A DNA stretch of 64,000 bases. Origin: Metallyticus violacea. Lineage: Eukaryota > Arthropoda > Insecta > Mantodea > Metallyticidae. The notes beneath the pieces were generated by a model. That model saw only the letters and a list, made by a program, of their open reading frames with translations, was not told where the DNA came from and did not search any database. The stretch lies in NCBI GenBank assembly GCA_030762175.1, contig CM060831.1, positions 32,833,501 through 32,897,500 on the forward strand, read 5' to 3'. Of this stretch, positions 34,621-46,175 are shown in pieces; the first letter of the stretch is position 1; every line of letters starts with the position of its first letter. Position numbers and translations under genes: made by a program.

Positions 34621-34644
34621 CAAATAAAGATTTCGCACTTAACC

Positions 34645-35672
34645 AGAGCCCCCCTGTTACACAAAAGTATAGTCTAATACATTACAAGTGTATGGACTTG
34701 TAATTTGTAGTTGTTAGTAAAATTCTATTCCACAAAGGTTTTACTATGCTGGTACTTTACAACTTCATACTTATAAGTGTACAAGTGATTTTTCACTGTA
34801 CTGTTCCACAGAAGTATTAGTATTAGTCGGGCACTGGTAATTTGTATACATTTCTGTATAAGTGTAGGAATATTGGTAGCTTCAAATACTAGCACAACAT
34901 TTATTATCTTTTTAACGATTTTGAGAGTCAGTTGACTCAAATTTGCTAAGCATAAATATTTTCACAACGATAAAGTTAGGTTAAGTGCAAATAAAGCATG
35001 GCTTACATCTGACATTGACGTTTCCTCTTTCAGGATCACATTTCAGACCAGCATCTTAGTCAGCGTATTTTTAAGGTTCTTGCTACCTGCAAAAATAATT
35101 CCTTTCATTTTTAATTTTTTTAAATAATTTCTTTTTGACATATTTCCCCAATGTTTTTCTTATAATGATAACGTTATTGTCAAGAAATATAAACAAATAA
35201 ATATAAATGATTAAATGTACTAATAAAATAAATGACCGGAGAGCAATCGGGAAGCTGATTCTTCTGCCATCTCTCGACGGCTGAAATTGATGCTCCTAAA
35301 TGTAGTTGTAAGGGCCCGCAGTCTCATAGTGGATTGTTACGTTTTAATATCGCTAAATGCATAATAAAATATTTAAATTGTTGTTATATCTGCAAAAAAA
35401 TACAACACCCATATAGCAGGAATGACAATAATCCACTCTATACATTAAAAATCCCCAAGGAGTGGACATAACCCAATTCAAAGTATAGCGACGAGTGGCA
35501 AACAGCTGTTCCTCCATCTTACTTTTATGTGACGTCACTTATAAATTTTTACTAATACTTTACAATTGTTGCACTTCTTTCGTGGAACAGAAAGTTACAA
35601 GACCAAAATTTACAAGGACTTGTACTAATACACTTGTATGTATTAGACCATACTTTTGTGGAATAGGGTCCT
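34645..35672. mobile_element. ~1 kb terminal-inverted-repeat element, copy 2 (uninterrupted)
   Basis: This aligns with copy 1 (12564-14445) along its whole length but lacks the mariner. The left end AGAGCCCCCCTGTTACACAA and the right end in reverse GGACCCTATTCCACAAAAG are inverted repeats. Both go on to AAGTAT(A/G)GTCTAATACA and then ACAAGTGTA. Inner similarity extends to a second TTCCACAAAGG block. It has no coding capacity. It carries a perfect TGACGTCA palindrome (35530-35537) near the right inverted repeat. The uninterrupted TTATATCTG at about 35384-35392 is the empty counterpart of the mariner insertion site. Confidence 0.85.
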
Positions 35673-36839
35673 GGTTTTTTGTGAAGAAAGACGCAATACA
35701 CCGTTTCTCATTAGAGGTAAACAAATGAACCATATTAGGTAAATTTTCTTTCAATAAGGTGTTACTTTGTTAAGTTTTATTAATTAAGTTTGTGATTTCG
35801 GAAACACTTTGTAAGCCGCTTCACATAATTTAGTATTTCTGATAAAATGTAATTGTTGCGATTGTAGTGTCTTAATTAAAGGGTACTTTTAAAACAACGC
35901 TACAGTGCGAAATTGATAAACTTCTTTCAAACTCTGTTGCAAGTTTGCCAGGGCAGGAAACTGAGCTGTCTTTGGGGACCACCGCTCCAAACTAAATATG
36001 AAGTTATGTCGATAGTACCACGATCAATAACTCACCTCGTAATGGATAAGTTGGAGTGAGGAAATGCCAGGGATGTATTAATTAACTTTCTGAAGAACCT
36101 TCATTACGGTAAATGTTTGGTAGAACGGCGGAAGTCTCAAAATTAGTAATTGGATACATCACATTGATATTTGGGGTTTGAGAACGTATCTCAGCACGCA
36201 AGAAACATCTAGCAAATGATTTTCTTTTTTCATTTTTCATGTAGATATTTGTAATTCGGTGGTAAAAATCAGGAATAAGGAACTCCAACTTAAGTAGCTG
36301 TCTTAAAAGTGCACGTCCTAAGCATATCCGTTGTTTACTGGATGGATGCTGTTTCTAATCAAATTCAGAGAGCTTTTCCTTTTGAGAAAACGTGGGGTCG
36401 CTTAAGCGCGTCTCCAATGAACGCTGCTATTTTAATAGCCAGCAGCATATAATGGGAACTCGTGGCTTTATAATCCTTTAGTCATTACCACTGGAATTAT
36501 CAAGGATGTAACATTCCTAAGATATGACTTTTCTGCCAACAAAATACCTATCCCTCTCACTGGAGAATTAAAATGGTGTTACTGCAATTTGCATATTCAA
36601 AATCTGAATATAAGAGACCTCTTGTCGATCGGATGAGATACATCCAGAGCAGGCTCATATACCGCGCTCAGGACTCTTGGCTTCAACACATGCATCGTTC
36701 CCAAAAGTGAGGGGACATTCTCTCTGAACTTCATGCGACTGCTGCAGCGTTCGTAATAACATTAATCCTGACTTTACAATTAATATACATATTAAGACAT
36801 ATTCCAAAATGCTCATTCTTGACTAACTCAGTAAGGAGT
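35673..36839. other. No gene identified
   Basis: The short frame 36082-36288 (minus) has no domain. The sequence is non-repetitive within this window. Confidence 0.4.
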
Positions 36840-37340
36840 AAATTAAATTAAATAGAACAAGTCTCTAGTTTAATTATCTTGGTTTTAATGTATCTTACTG
36901 TAAAAATGAAGATCTGAATATAAAACTAAATAAATTAAGTCAAATGAATGGAACAATAAGCAGACGTTATTGAAAAACAAGACGTCAGAAGCAACACAAA
37001 TAAAATTCTATAAATTAACGACAGTGTCAATGACAGCACATGGAAGTGAAAACTGGATTATGAACAGGAAAGGAATAGAAACCGCAGAGATGAGATTTTT
37101 AATAACAGTAGCTGGATTTACTCTCCTAGATAAACAAAGAAATGAAGAAAGCCGAAAACAGCTAAATATTTATAATCTAAAGGAAGAAAACTAATAAAAA
37201 TACAAAAAAATGGTACCAGCATACATTAAGAATGAAATAAGAATGAATACCAACACTAAATTATAAAGTAGGGAGACTAAGATGGAGTGATATGTTTAAC
37301 TGAGGACGGAACAATTCGACAGGCCTATTCCTTGTGTAAG
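36840..37340 (+). mobile_element. LINE fragment, 3' end of the RT ORF
   Basis: The 36970-37194 frame reads QIKFYKLTTVSMTAHGSENW then AEMRFLITVAG. These match the post-catalytic region of insect non-LTR reverse transcriptases (LKLY...P...YGSE.W...AAEMRFLR.V.G). Further words (LDKQRNEE) and broken frames continue to a GRLRW-like end near 37280. There is no catalytic box. It is the same type as the fragment at 58140. Confidence 0.75.
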
Positions 37341-38920
37341 AAGAACAAGAAGAACAAGAACATGCAAAAAAAAAATCACTAGAGCAGAATAGAGTTGGCG
37401 ATATGCAGCGAGAACATAATCAGATCTTCCTTAGGGATGCATAAGCATTTCTGAAATCTTTTGGATATCAATAACGTCTTATTTTTAAGTTATTGTATTT
37501 AATCTTATAGTTTCTTTCTTGTTTTACAAAATTTAAATTTATTTACTAATCATAGAAGAGATACTATTATTTTGTAACTTTAACTTAGAAATAAATAATC
37601 TACTGGGCTTTAATAGGTGCCTATTGTGGTTTTTATGCAGTGCTAATGTATAGCACTCCCTTTCAGATATAAATGAAATCTCTGCATACTCATAATAAAT
37701 GTGGTGTTGCAGATGACAATGGATCTATTTTTGTGACATAGAGCTTGGAAAAGTGGGCATACGAGGGTTGTTTACGTAATTATAACACGAGTGGTAGGTA
37801 AACATATTAACATGAGCTAAAACGCTTAAAAATAAACATTAAAATAGCAACTACATCCAGTTAGATTTGTATAACATACTCTCACATTCAGTTAAACTCT
37901 TTTTAATTATGTCGTCATTTGTTGGCTGAAACGTAAAGTTTTTAGTGTGCAGCAAAATTCTGAGGGTACTTATGTAATGTATTTATATAATTGGACATGC
38001 CAGTTTCCTTTAAAAAGTATTATCCGATATTTAGTGTCATATTTATATTCTTGTTTTATAATATTTTAATTTGAAGGTACGCTATAAAACATTATTTATA
38101 TAGCTCTTAGACATCTTATCGCTTAAATATAAAATTAACTAATATTTGAGTACATTTTAATGCCTTTCATATACATTTATTTTAGACTTGTCCAAGACCT
38201 CTTAATAAAACAAAAAATATATTTAATTTTGTTGTAAGCAACGCTTTCATTTGAGCTACCGAGATTGGTAACATTCCAAGTTGTAGTTCTAATTATAGTC
38301 CTTAGATGGCAATAAAATATAATCTGCGTTCTAATACAATGAAATGCAAATATAATTCCAGAAACAATAAAGGTAGTTAAATTATTTGGCATAACTTTAT
38401 CATATATCTTTTCATTTTAACTTTGACATTAATGTTATCACTACATTTTTCTGATGCTGATCCCGTAAAATTTGAAGTATGAAGCGAGTTTCAAAGGTAA
38501 GAGCTGAGCATTTAAAAGAATAAAAAAATAATTGAAAAATCCATAAGACACAAACATATGTTTTTTTTTTCATTTATTCACATACACTTACACAAGTATT
38601 GAATGTTTTTAATTCTTAGTAAATCACATACTTTGTTTTACTTCCTGAAATTATTCTCGTGTCCATCTCGCCCACCACCTTTCACGCAGGGCAGCGGAGA
38701 AAACCGACCGGCTTGTTATGTCGCCTGTCGCTTGCAAAACTTGATGTTGAGAAGACAGCCGATTGGTTACGATTACAGTAGGAAGTATGGAACATAAAAA
38801 TTCTAGGTATTTAAGGAAACAAAAAAGAAAACATCTTTTAGACGTAAAAGTAACATTTATTCGATTAAGAAGTGTGTATTTATTCTGAAAGGAAGGGGAA
38901 ACAAGTAAAAAGAAAAAAAT
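37341..38920. other. AT-rich DNA, nothing identified
   Basis: There are no coding, SINE or transposase words. A poly-T lies at 38560-38569. Confidence 0.45.
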
Positions 38921-38929
38921 ATCTACGAG

Positions 38930-38978
38930 GAATGGAACCCACGACTCTCTAACCTACTGAGCTAACAGGGATTTAAGC
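38930..38978 (-). repeat. tRNA-like SINE head, anticodon arm deleted
   Basis: The minus strand gives GTTAGCTCAGTAGGTTAGAG (D arm, A box) joined almost directly to TCGTGGGTTCCATTCC (T arm, B box). The spacing is too short for an anticodon arm. The D arm resembles the tRNA-Ile-like sequence at 6376. Confidence 0.5.
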
Positions 38979-40085
38979 TCGATTTGGAAATTATTTGCCT
39001 TAAGTGATATTTCTTACCCGAACAGGTAACTGGTGCTGCAGTCCCTAACGGCAGTGCAGAAATCCGAACGGCAACAGAATCTTGACTTAGCAAAGAAAGC
39101 TCGAAGGTGTTGGCTCAGTTGGCAAGGGGACTGCCGAGGTAGAAAGCGCACCAGTTTTTGCAAGGGAAATGAAATTTTTGGGTGGAAAATCCCATAATGG
39201 CATCCCTAAACTTGCAAACAAAATTTTCTTTTTGTTCTGATAGGGACGCGTCTTGTTTGCTTGCTTGGGCTACTATTTCCTCCTTTTCACTGAGAACAGA
39301 AACATCTTCAGTGTCTTATTATAAGGTCTTAAGTAGCTTCAGAATACCCTATAGGGTTTACATAGCGGACCTGAATGCTGGAATCAACACACGTGTATAC
39401 ATGTATTACATTAACTGCAGAATAATTGACATTTATACTGCACCAATTATATTTCACCAATTTAGGTGAGGATGGATCTTCCTAACAGAGGAACGTGTGA
39501 ACCCCTTAGGCGACTTAAGTAGGCGTTCGGTTTTCTCCGCTGCCATCCATGAACTCTCGTGCCGGAGCACGTCCCCTTTTACGAGATCGGAAGGAGGCAG
39601 ACGAGATCGGCTCAAGAATAGGTTCAGGGAGTAAGGTTAAGATATTTTATACAATACTTCAAATATGGGGACAGAAATAAATCATATGAATCGAACTTGG
39701 ATTACATGTTACGTGTGTTAACAATCTACACAAAAATCCATAGAGATAACCAAGAACAGAGCAGCCTATGACTTGAACAATATAGCTAACTCAATTTTTA
39801 AGAGAAATGCCGATAACATGACAAAGTCCTAACTTGGAGTAAAGTTTTCCAAAATCCAAAGTATTGCTTATGGTGTATAGTAAGTGCTGGAGAGTGCTTT
39901 GAAAAAATGCAATATTACGCCATTTACTTAATATTTGTTGTAGCATATCTCATAACATTTTATAGTAACCATAATACTCTTAATAAGCATGCCTTATTCA
40001 CTTAAATTATACACAGTAATTAACTGTGTATTTGTAATTCTAAGAGTTCCACAATGGGTGTACAGAACGATTAGTTTCACTAGGG
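38979..40085. other. No gene identified
   Basis: Contains a CTGCAGTCCCTAACGGCAG word (39036) shared with about 6012, and another A-box-like GGCTCAGTTGGCAAGGGG (39113). The 95-codon frame 39182-39469 has no domain. Confidence 0.3.
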
Positions 40086-40195
40086 TTTTTTTTTTTTTTT
40101 TTTTTTTTTCCAGTTTGCAGCATGTCTTCCCAATGCAATTTTTAAAGTATATGTGTTGTTGACAAATTGTGCTACAACATAGATAACAAACATAC

Positions 40196-40465
40196 CTAGT
40201 GGTAACATAGTTACCTCGTAGACCCAAGATAGCGGGTTCAATACCTGCCAGGGTCGATAGATTTTTTCGGACGCAAAAATCCCAAGTATGGTTCTCTTCG
40301 GAAGAGACGTAAAGCCGTGGATCCCGTGCCATAGATGTACGGCACGTAAAATAACCTCAAGCCTGTAAGAAGAGGCTCCGAGAAAAAGTTATCGGTTGTT
40401 TCACACCTTGCATTGAAAGGACGCTGATGACCTGAAATGTTAAAGGGCATCTGAAAATAAATCGA
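40196..40465 (+). mobile_element. SINE family B, full-length copy
   Basis: The head is CTAGTGGTAACATAGTTACC, the B box GGTTCAATACC (about 40234). The body words AAGTATGGTTCTC, CCTCAAGCCTGTAAG and GATGACCTGAAATG are present. It is more diverged than the copy at 18350. A poly-T at 40085-40109 lies upstream. Confidence 0.88.
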
Positions 40466-42075
40466 TATTAATAAAAGTACTACTACCCCTTTAAGATGCT
40501 GATTACTCCGTAGCTGAAAGGCTAAAAACATACTACTGCTACATAACTACCTTATTTAAATATATTAATGAATATATTTTTATTTTAGTATATCTTTATT
40601 CCAAGATAATAGAATATGTATAACCTAGTTGAACAAATGTGCTTCTACAGCCTAAGAAATAGCAGATGAATATATCGTAAAATGTAGCTGTAAATGGTGT
40701 GACTTTTTAAGCAAGTTGGTAAAGATTAGAAAATTTGATTCCTCATCAAATTGTATATTAAATGAATATTATTCTCCATTATTAATGACAATATTTTTGA
40801 AAAAATATATGTTATTAGCTTCAAATTTACATTATTTTGCATAAATGCTATAGAGCTCAGTGCCTAACAATTACCGACAGTAACTTTAAATTCTATTTTC
40901 ATCTTTACAATTCAGCAGTTTATTAGTCAATAACTTGCATTAATATCTCATTTTAAGAACTTTATTAATGGACATTATAACATTATTGAACATCAAATAC
41001 GAAACAATGATAGATTTTGGATATGTTCAAAAGTCCAGTTTTATAGATTTAATAGATATTGAGAAAACCACTAAAATCTGAACGTCTCTTGAAAATGACA
41101 ACTTTGAAATCAAATTTTTTCCCTAACTGAACTTTGCTTAATTACAAAAATTACCAAATATTAAAATATTAATGATCACAAGTAATAAATTCATGAAAAT
41201 GTGAAACTGCACTTATGGCCCACCCCCACTAAAATATAAACATAATATAATGCATCTGTTACAATCATAATATTTTATGTAATGTAGCTAGTGATGTGGA
41301 TACCTTGTATGTATATGTTTATAATCGATATAACTGAAACCTATAAATTGTATGTGAACAAAAGAGAAAACTCCTTGGTGTTTTATTACGGAAGTTGGGA
41401 AAGCCAACAAAAGAATCATAAAACTTCTATTCAGAGGAAGTAACCGTGTGAAGCCCCTTCTTTTTTTTAAAGGACAGCTACTGCAGGGGTAATAAACTGA
41501 AATACGTTTAAACCGTTTGGAGCGTTGACACCGACCGGCTGTCGTGCAGTTAACCTTTTAAACTGGCCAATGTCGACAAAAAGTTTTAAACTTGCAAATA
41601 ACAACGAATGGTACGTACGGCAGTGAACTTTAACCAGCCAATGATAGATTCGCGACCGTTTAAGGGGGCCTTTACATTATGTTGTAATGTTCACCAATTA
41701 TGACATACCAATGCCCTAAGTTTGAATTATAGTGACCAATGAAAAAGGGTTTGTAGGTGTAGGAAAAATCTAAACTGAAGGTGATTCTGCTTGTTGCTAA
41801 GGGTACGATTGTGTCAAGGTAAAATCCTTTAAGTCGTCAACAGAAGTAGTAAACCAAATGGATTTAAATACGTGAGCACTTTCTGATACAACTAGGCAAT
41901 GTAACATATAAGACATTCAAGAAAATAAAACTAACTGTTCGCATAATAAGTTTGACTATTTACTAATACATTCCTCGGCATGCATTATATTCGATGTATT
42001 CAGTTATTTTTTTACTCGTCACTTTCCGTTATTCCTGGTTTTTAGCATTATAAAGAGGTTTTAAACGCCTTAAAC
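40466..42075. other. AT-rich DNA, nothing identified
   Basis: Long AT-rich stretch. 41500-41700 is somewhat more GC-rich with repeated TTTAAAC words, but no element could be defined. Confidence 0.4.
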
Positions 42076-42151
42076 GTCTTATTAATACTCTGTTTTTCCT
42101 CAACTACATTGATGTCTTATTAATACTCTGTTTTTCCTCAACTACATTGAT
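42076..42151. repeat. Perfect 38-bp tandem duplication
   Basis: Two identical, adjacent 38-base units (42076-42113 and 42114-42151), each beginning GTCTTATTAATACTC. No difference between the units, so it is recent or an assembly effect. Confidence 0.95.
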
Positions 42152-42840
42152 ATTTTAGGACGAGTTTTGTATTATGCCTTCAACCATCAGCTGTGTACGC
42201 GACATCCTGTAGTGTTGTTTGAGTCAAGTGCCGATCATATGTATGAATGTGCTTTTGTTAGGTAAACATGATAAATATATACTCAAATTTACCATGGTAA
42301 CTGAAATATTCAACAATGGTGTTATTTGTGTTTAACGTGCTTTTCAATCCTGAACTTGTCTGCCTATGAAACTCAGTATGTTAGTAACAAGTGGAAAATG
42401 CTGGAAATATGAATGTCAAATGATAAAGAGTTTGCTTAGAGATTACGATATGTATAATTCATATAGTGGCCTATGCTATCATGGAACTCACGGTTCAGTT
42501 CTGTCACAGCTAGTGGTCTTATGCGCATGTCAATTTTCTAAAACAATGCAGACGTGCTACCTATCAACTTACGAAGGTGTTATTGCCAAGGGCTATAAAA
42601 GAAGAATTAGGAAATTGCACAATATTCATAATTCTCACATTATCAACTTATTTAAATAGAGAGAACCTCATAGGTATTTGTTCAAGCCAAAGTTTTAGTA
42701 TATTAGGATACACAGGATAAAATACACATTTCTAAGAAGGTCAGGCTCTACTTATTTTATATACACATTTAAAATTTTATTTATTACGTATGGTTAAGTA
42801 TGTTTATATTTATGGCCATGTGCACAATCCTCTACCAATG
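42152..42840. other. No gene identified
   Basis: The 97-codon frame 42366-42659 has no recognised domain. Confidence 0.35.
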
Positions 42841-42989
42841 TTTGAAGGCGGTCAAATCGGCATTTGACCACATTATATGCGATTTTTCGATGCATCGACC
42901 ATGACGAAAGTTAAACGAGGTAGTTGATTATGGTCAACTTTGACCGCGGGTGCTGGGCCGATCAACTTCGTTGATTGCGGTCAAGTTAC

Positions 42990-43250
42990 ATAAAATTGCT
43001 GCCTGTTTCGATTTTATTGAAGATATCGAGGACGAGATAATATACCTGGTTACTTATATCTGGACCAGCTTTGAAACCGGATTATTGTGGAAAGAAATGG
43101 TTCTTTTGAAGAGTATAGGGTCAGAAAATTTGAAGAAAGATTCCGGCTATCAAAGGATACAGCGTGGTGGCTAGTAAATGAAATGACTGAGAGGATAGAG
43201 TTTACTACTAACTCATGAACAGAATTTTACACGCTGTTTTTACAAATAGG
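42990..43250 (+). pseudogene. PIF/Harbinger transposase, N-terminal fragment
   Basis: In one frame the sequence reads EYRVRKFEERFRLSKDT then LVNEMTERIEF, followed by a stop. Harbinger transposases have F..RFRLSK.T...L...I...LEF at this place, just before the catalytic domain. The catalytic DDE part is absent. Confidence 0.6.
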
Positions 43251-43251
43251 G

Positions 43252-43291
43252 ATTGATTATTTGATTGATTGATTGATTTATTGATTGATTT
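43252..43291. repeat. (GATT)n microsatellite
   Basis: About nine GATT units with one TTTA interruption. Confidence 0.9.
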
Positions 43292-43296
43292 AGTAA

Positions 43297-43542
43297 TTAG
43301 AACTCGTTTGGTGTCATTTTGAAACGCATGGCTAAATTATCCCATATCTGTTTCTTTTCCTTTAAAATACATGAATCAGCCTTTTTATTTTCCAGTTTAT
43401 TGGAATGTGAAATAGCTGTTTCCAGCAGAATGTATATCTCATGCTGAGAAAAATTTCGAGATTTTCGTTTGCCTACATATGGTAACCAAACACAAAACAA
43501 AAACAAAGCGGTATAGACAAGGAGATTGTAATTGCAGTACAA
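43297..43542 (-). pseudogene. Myb/SANT-like DNA-binding protein fragment of Harbinger
   Basis: This 81-codon minus-strand frame contains KRKSRNFSQHEIYILL, then ENKKADSCILKEKKQIWDNLA. That is the K..R..NFS..E...L...I......ENKK.D....KEK...W..I pattern of Myb/SANT-like domains found in the second Harbinger protein and in zeste-type regulators. The end NEF* stops the domain early. Fusion of a hydrophobic leader (residues 1-24) is probably just non-coding flank. Confidence 0.65.
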
Positions 43543-43795
43543 CCTCTTTGGCTATAGAGTTAGATGCTTTCCTTTGAGTAATTACCTTAAAATCGTAATC
43601 GTTCAGCAACCTAGCACCCGGTTAGCTGATCGCGGTTTGTTGAAAGAGAATTAACTATGGTTACAGATTTGATCGAGAATGGTGTACAGGGGGTCCAAAA
43701 TGAAACATACACGGAGATGAAAATATGGCATGCTTGTTGCAGGGGCTCGGGACGTTTAGAAAGTGAAGACTAGGGGCCGCGGAGGTACAGCAGAG

Positions 43796-44044
43796 ATGCG
43801 CCTGTCGTGGCCCAGCATGACAACAGCAACAGGTACAACTGCTACCATCAACAGCACCACCAGCACCACCGGAGAGCATGTGGAGCTGGATCCACACCAG
43901 CTGCAGCAGCAGTTACAGGACCGCCCACCCCCGCCTCGCGCCGTTACTGTCGCCACGGATACCGACGAGATCATAGACGGCGACATCGATCCCTACGACT
44001 CAGATCCGGACGAGTCTGAGATACGCCGAGAACTCCTCAACGAC
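43796..44044 (+). CDS. Candidate host coding exon, product unknown
   Basis: The best host-gene candidate in the window. An ATG at 43796 (purine at -3; a second in-frame ATG at 43817 has A at -3) opens exactly 83 codons and then meets a consensus donor GTAAGT at 44045, phase 0. An in-frame stop at 43757 means the reading frame begins here unless an acceptor lies between. G+C and CpG are far above the surroundings. The protein has a Thr/Ser-rich start, a Gln/Pro segment (LQQQLQDRPPPP, about residues 40-51) and an acidic tail (DGDIDPYDSDPDESEIRREL). No domain is recognised. Low-complexity composition and acidic tail suggest a disordered N-terminus of a larger protein. Minus-strand frames over it are shadows. 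Confidence 0.6.
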
Positions 44045-44050
44045 GTAAGT
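44045..44050 (+). other. Splice donor GTAAGT
   Basis: A consensus 5' splice site directly after the last exon codon GAC. It matches the extended U1 consensus at all six intron positions. Confidence 0.6.
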
Positions 44051-46100
44051 ACACTCTTAGTTAAACTTCCTTAGGATTAAGCCTAAAGGCATATTTGAAA
44101 ACTGCTCTCCTTGTACTTCTACATTCTTCTTTCCTGATCATTGTCGAGTAGGCGTGCAATCTTCGGTTATCTGTCATAGGCAAGGTGAGACAAAATTGTT
44201 AGAGAAACAACAATGCTGATAATTGTACTATTTAGGAGTGAATATAGATCCCCATTACATACTCAACCCCTTTAATTGTAGTGGGGTACGGAAGAAATGC
44301 AACTCCATAAAGTCTGAGTAAGCAAGTGGGAAATTTAAAAGTTTATTAATAATAGTAAGTTTACATGAACTGAGAACATGGAAAGAAAAATTGTGTACTT
44401 TGATTTTAATATGTTTATTTGTTAATGAAATTGATTTTATTTATATGTTAAAATACTTTACTTTATTTGCATGCAAATTAGAAATAGCAAGAAACAAAAA
44501 AATAACATTAATTTTGTTTACATATGTTGTAGCTTCATACTTATACAATTATGATGACATTATTTTTGTTTATTACATGAAAAAATTTTAATAAACTTCA
44601 ATTTAAACAGAATAGTTGAACCCAAGTCTTTCGAATATTCCAGTAGGAAACTGCTGATGAGCCAAAGACAAAGGTTCAGTAATCAGTTAAATTAGCAAAA
44701 CTAAATGACAATTTATTGAAAATGTACAATTTTATTGATATAATTTATAAAGTTATGAAACTAGTAATAAAGGTAGGGGAGAAATGTAAATGTAATTGTA
44801 ATACTATTTGCTGAAATAAAAATTCATTCATATTTATCAATTTGTTTGTGCGTTACTTTTAAACATTGAGTTTATTTCTTATATCTTCACTCATATCTTG
44901 TCTAAGACTATTTATCATGCAATATTTCTTAAGAATTCAGTTTTTGTACCTTCTTCTTCTTCTTCTTCTTTTGTAAAGCGGGACAACATTAATAACCTCG
45001 CCTTATCCCATCGAGTTCTGAGTATCTAAACAGTAACACATTGTCATGAGATACCTGGAAATTCTCCAGCGTTGCCATTGTTTTGTACATCGAAGACTGA
45101 GCAGAAATTACGTTTACTCTTTCTCATATTATTAACACTATCAGAAAGTACCTTAATCGATACACAAAAAATAAATTAATAAAGTATTTGCTCTCACTTC
45201 CACATCCACTTAAGGAGATTGCATAGACGTGCCAACGTTGTTTTCCTGAACGAACTGTGATACACCTTATTCCTCATGCGTATCATAACAACTAACATAA
45301 ATAAGCAGTTGGGTAACTGTAATCTCATTTCCAAGCAAAAGATCATCAAGGCTTGTCCGGTGCAATAACTCTTTTCGGTATTGTAACAATATTTCTAAAC
45401 ATATATAATAGTACAGAACTGCCAAAACTTTATAGCATTTTAATTTGCTTCTCTTCTACTTTTGCAAGTACACATATATAGTTAAATGTGTATGTAATTT
45501 TAGAAAGATCTTTCTGTTGCAGCTATAATTATTTAAGCTTACTTATATTGCAGTTTGAAAACAACCTTGGTCTGCACATGTGCAAGAAGTTTATCTGCCT
45601 GCATTGATGAAAAACAAAACGAATTAGCCAATCGTGCTTTCTATTCCGATTTCGAGTAGTCTTCTGCTTGCAAGATTTAAGAAGGCATTGTATATTTCTT
45701 ATTTCATTTTTACTTACGCTCAAAAATCTATTTTTATACAAAACATTTAAACCCATATAACCCATAACTCATATAACGAAAGTAGGTCTTCTTTTCTTGA
45801 GATAATGTGAAATTACAATGTTTTAATGTCAAAACTTTTCATTAAGCTAGTTCTAACAATTGGTGGAAAATAAAACAACACTTGTCGGTTAACTTGAGAT
45901 ACATTCATGATAATTCCTTCCTTCCAACGTAATCACTTGTATTAACAGATGCTCCTTGAATTTCACCACAAATCCTGTAAGAAATAAACCCGGTAAATAG
46001 TTTATATGTATATGTGTGTGACTTTTCACACAGACCGTGTATATAAGGTTTGTAATCAGAGTTAGATAACATAAATTCTGAGATCACGATCGGGAATCAA
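44051..46100. other. Probable intron sequence, nothing identified
   Basis: AT-rich. A (CTT)n run lies at 44950-44971. If the exon upstream is real this is the start of a long first intron. No acceptor/exon pair could be recognised. Confidence 0.35.
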
Positions 46101-46101
46101 A

Positions 46102-46175
46102 TGGTACGGTAGCTCAGCTGCTAAGAGCATCGACACTGTAAGTCAAAGATCCTGGTTTGAATCCCAGCCGGGACA
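46102..46175 (+). repeat. tRNA-Tyr-like sequence (SINE head or pseudogene)
   Basis: The D arm TAGCTCAGCTGCTAAGAGC has a pairing GCTC/GAGC stem. The anticodon loop CTGTAAG carries GTA (46138-46140), as in tRNA-Tyr. The T arm CTGGTTTGAATCCCAG forms a CTGG/CCAG stem with a complete B box. The acceptor ends (GGTACGG and CCGGGAC) do not pair, so a working tRNA is unlikely. Confidence 0.6.

Larger units (their letters stand above)
42850..43690. mobile_element. PIF/Harbinger remnant with two convergent coding relics
   Basis: A transposase N-terminal piece on the plus strand (42990-43250) faces a Myb/SANT-like piece on the minus strand (43542-43297). These are the two proteins of PIF/Harbinger elements. 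Flanking both, ACCGCG...GGGTGCTGGG (about 42943-42958) and, reversed, ACCGGGTGCTAGG (about 43625-43610) look like parts of inverted repeats. The DDE core is missing, so it is internally deleted. A (GATT)n run (43252-43291) lies between the two pieces. It ends only about 100 bases before the host exon. Confidence 0.65.

Noticed and set aside
43661..43986. Cys-rich minus-strand frames
   Set aside because: They are shadows of the GC-rich plus-strand exon with its ACC/CAG-rich codons.
46102..46175. Functional tRNA-Tyr gene
   Set aside because: The acceptor stem does not pair, and true tRNA-Tyr genes usually carry an intron; the arms that remain suit a SINE head or pseudogene better.
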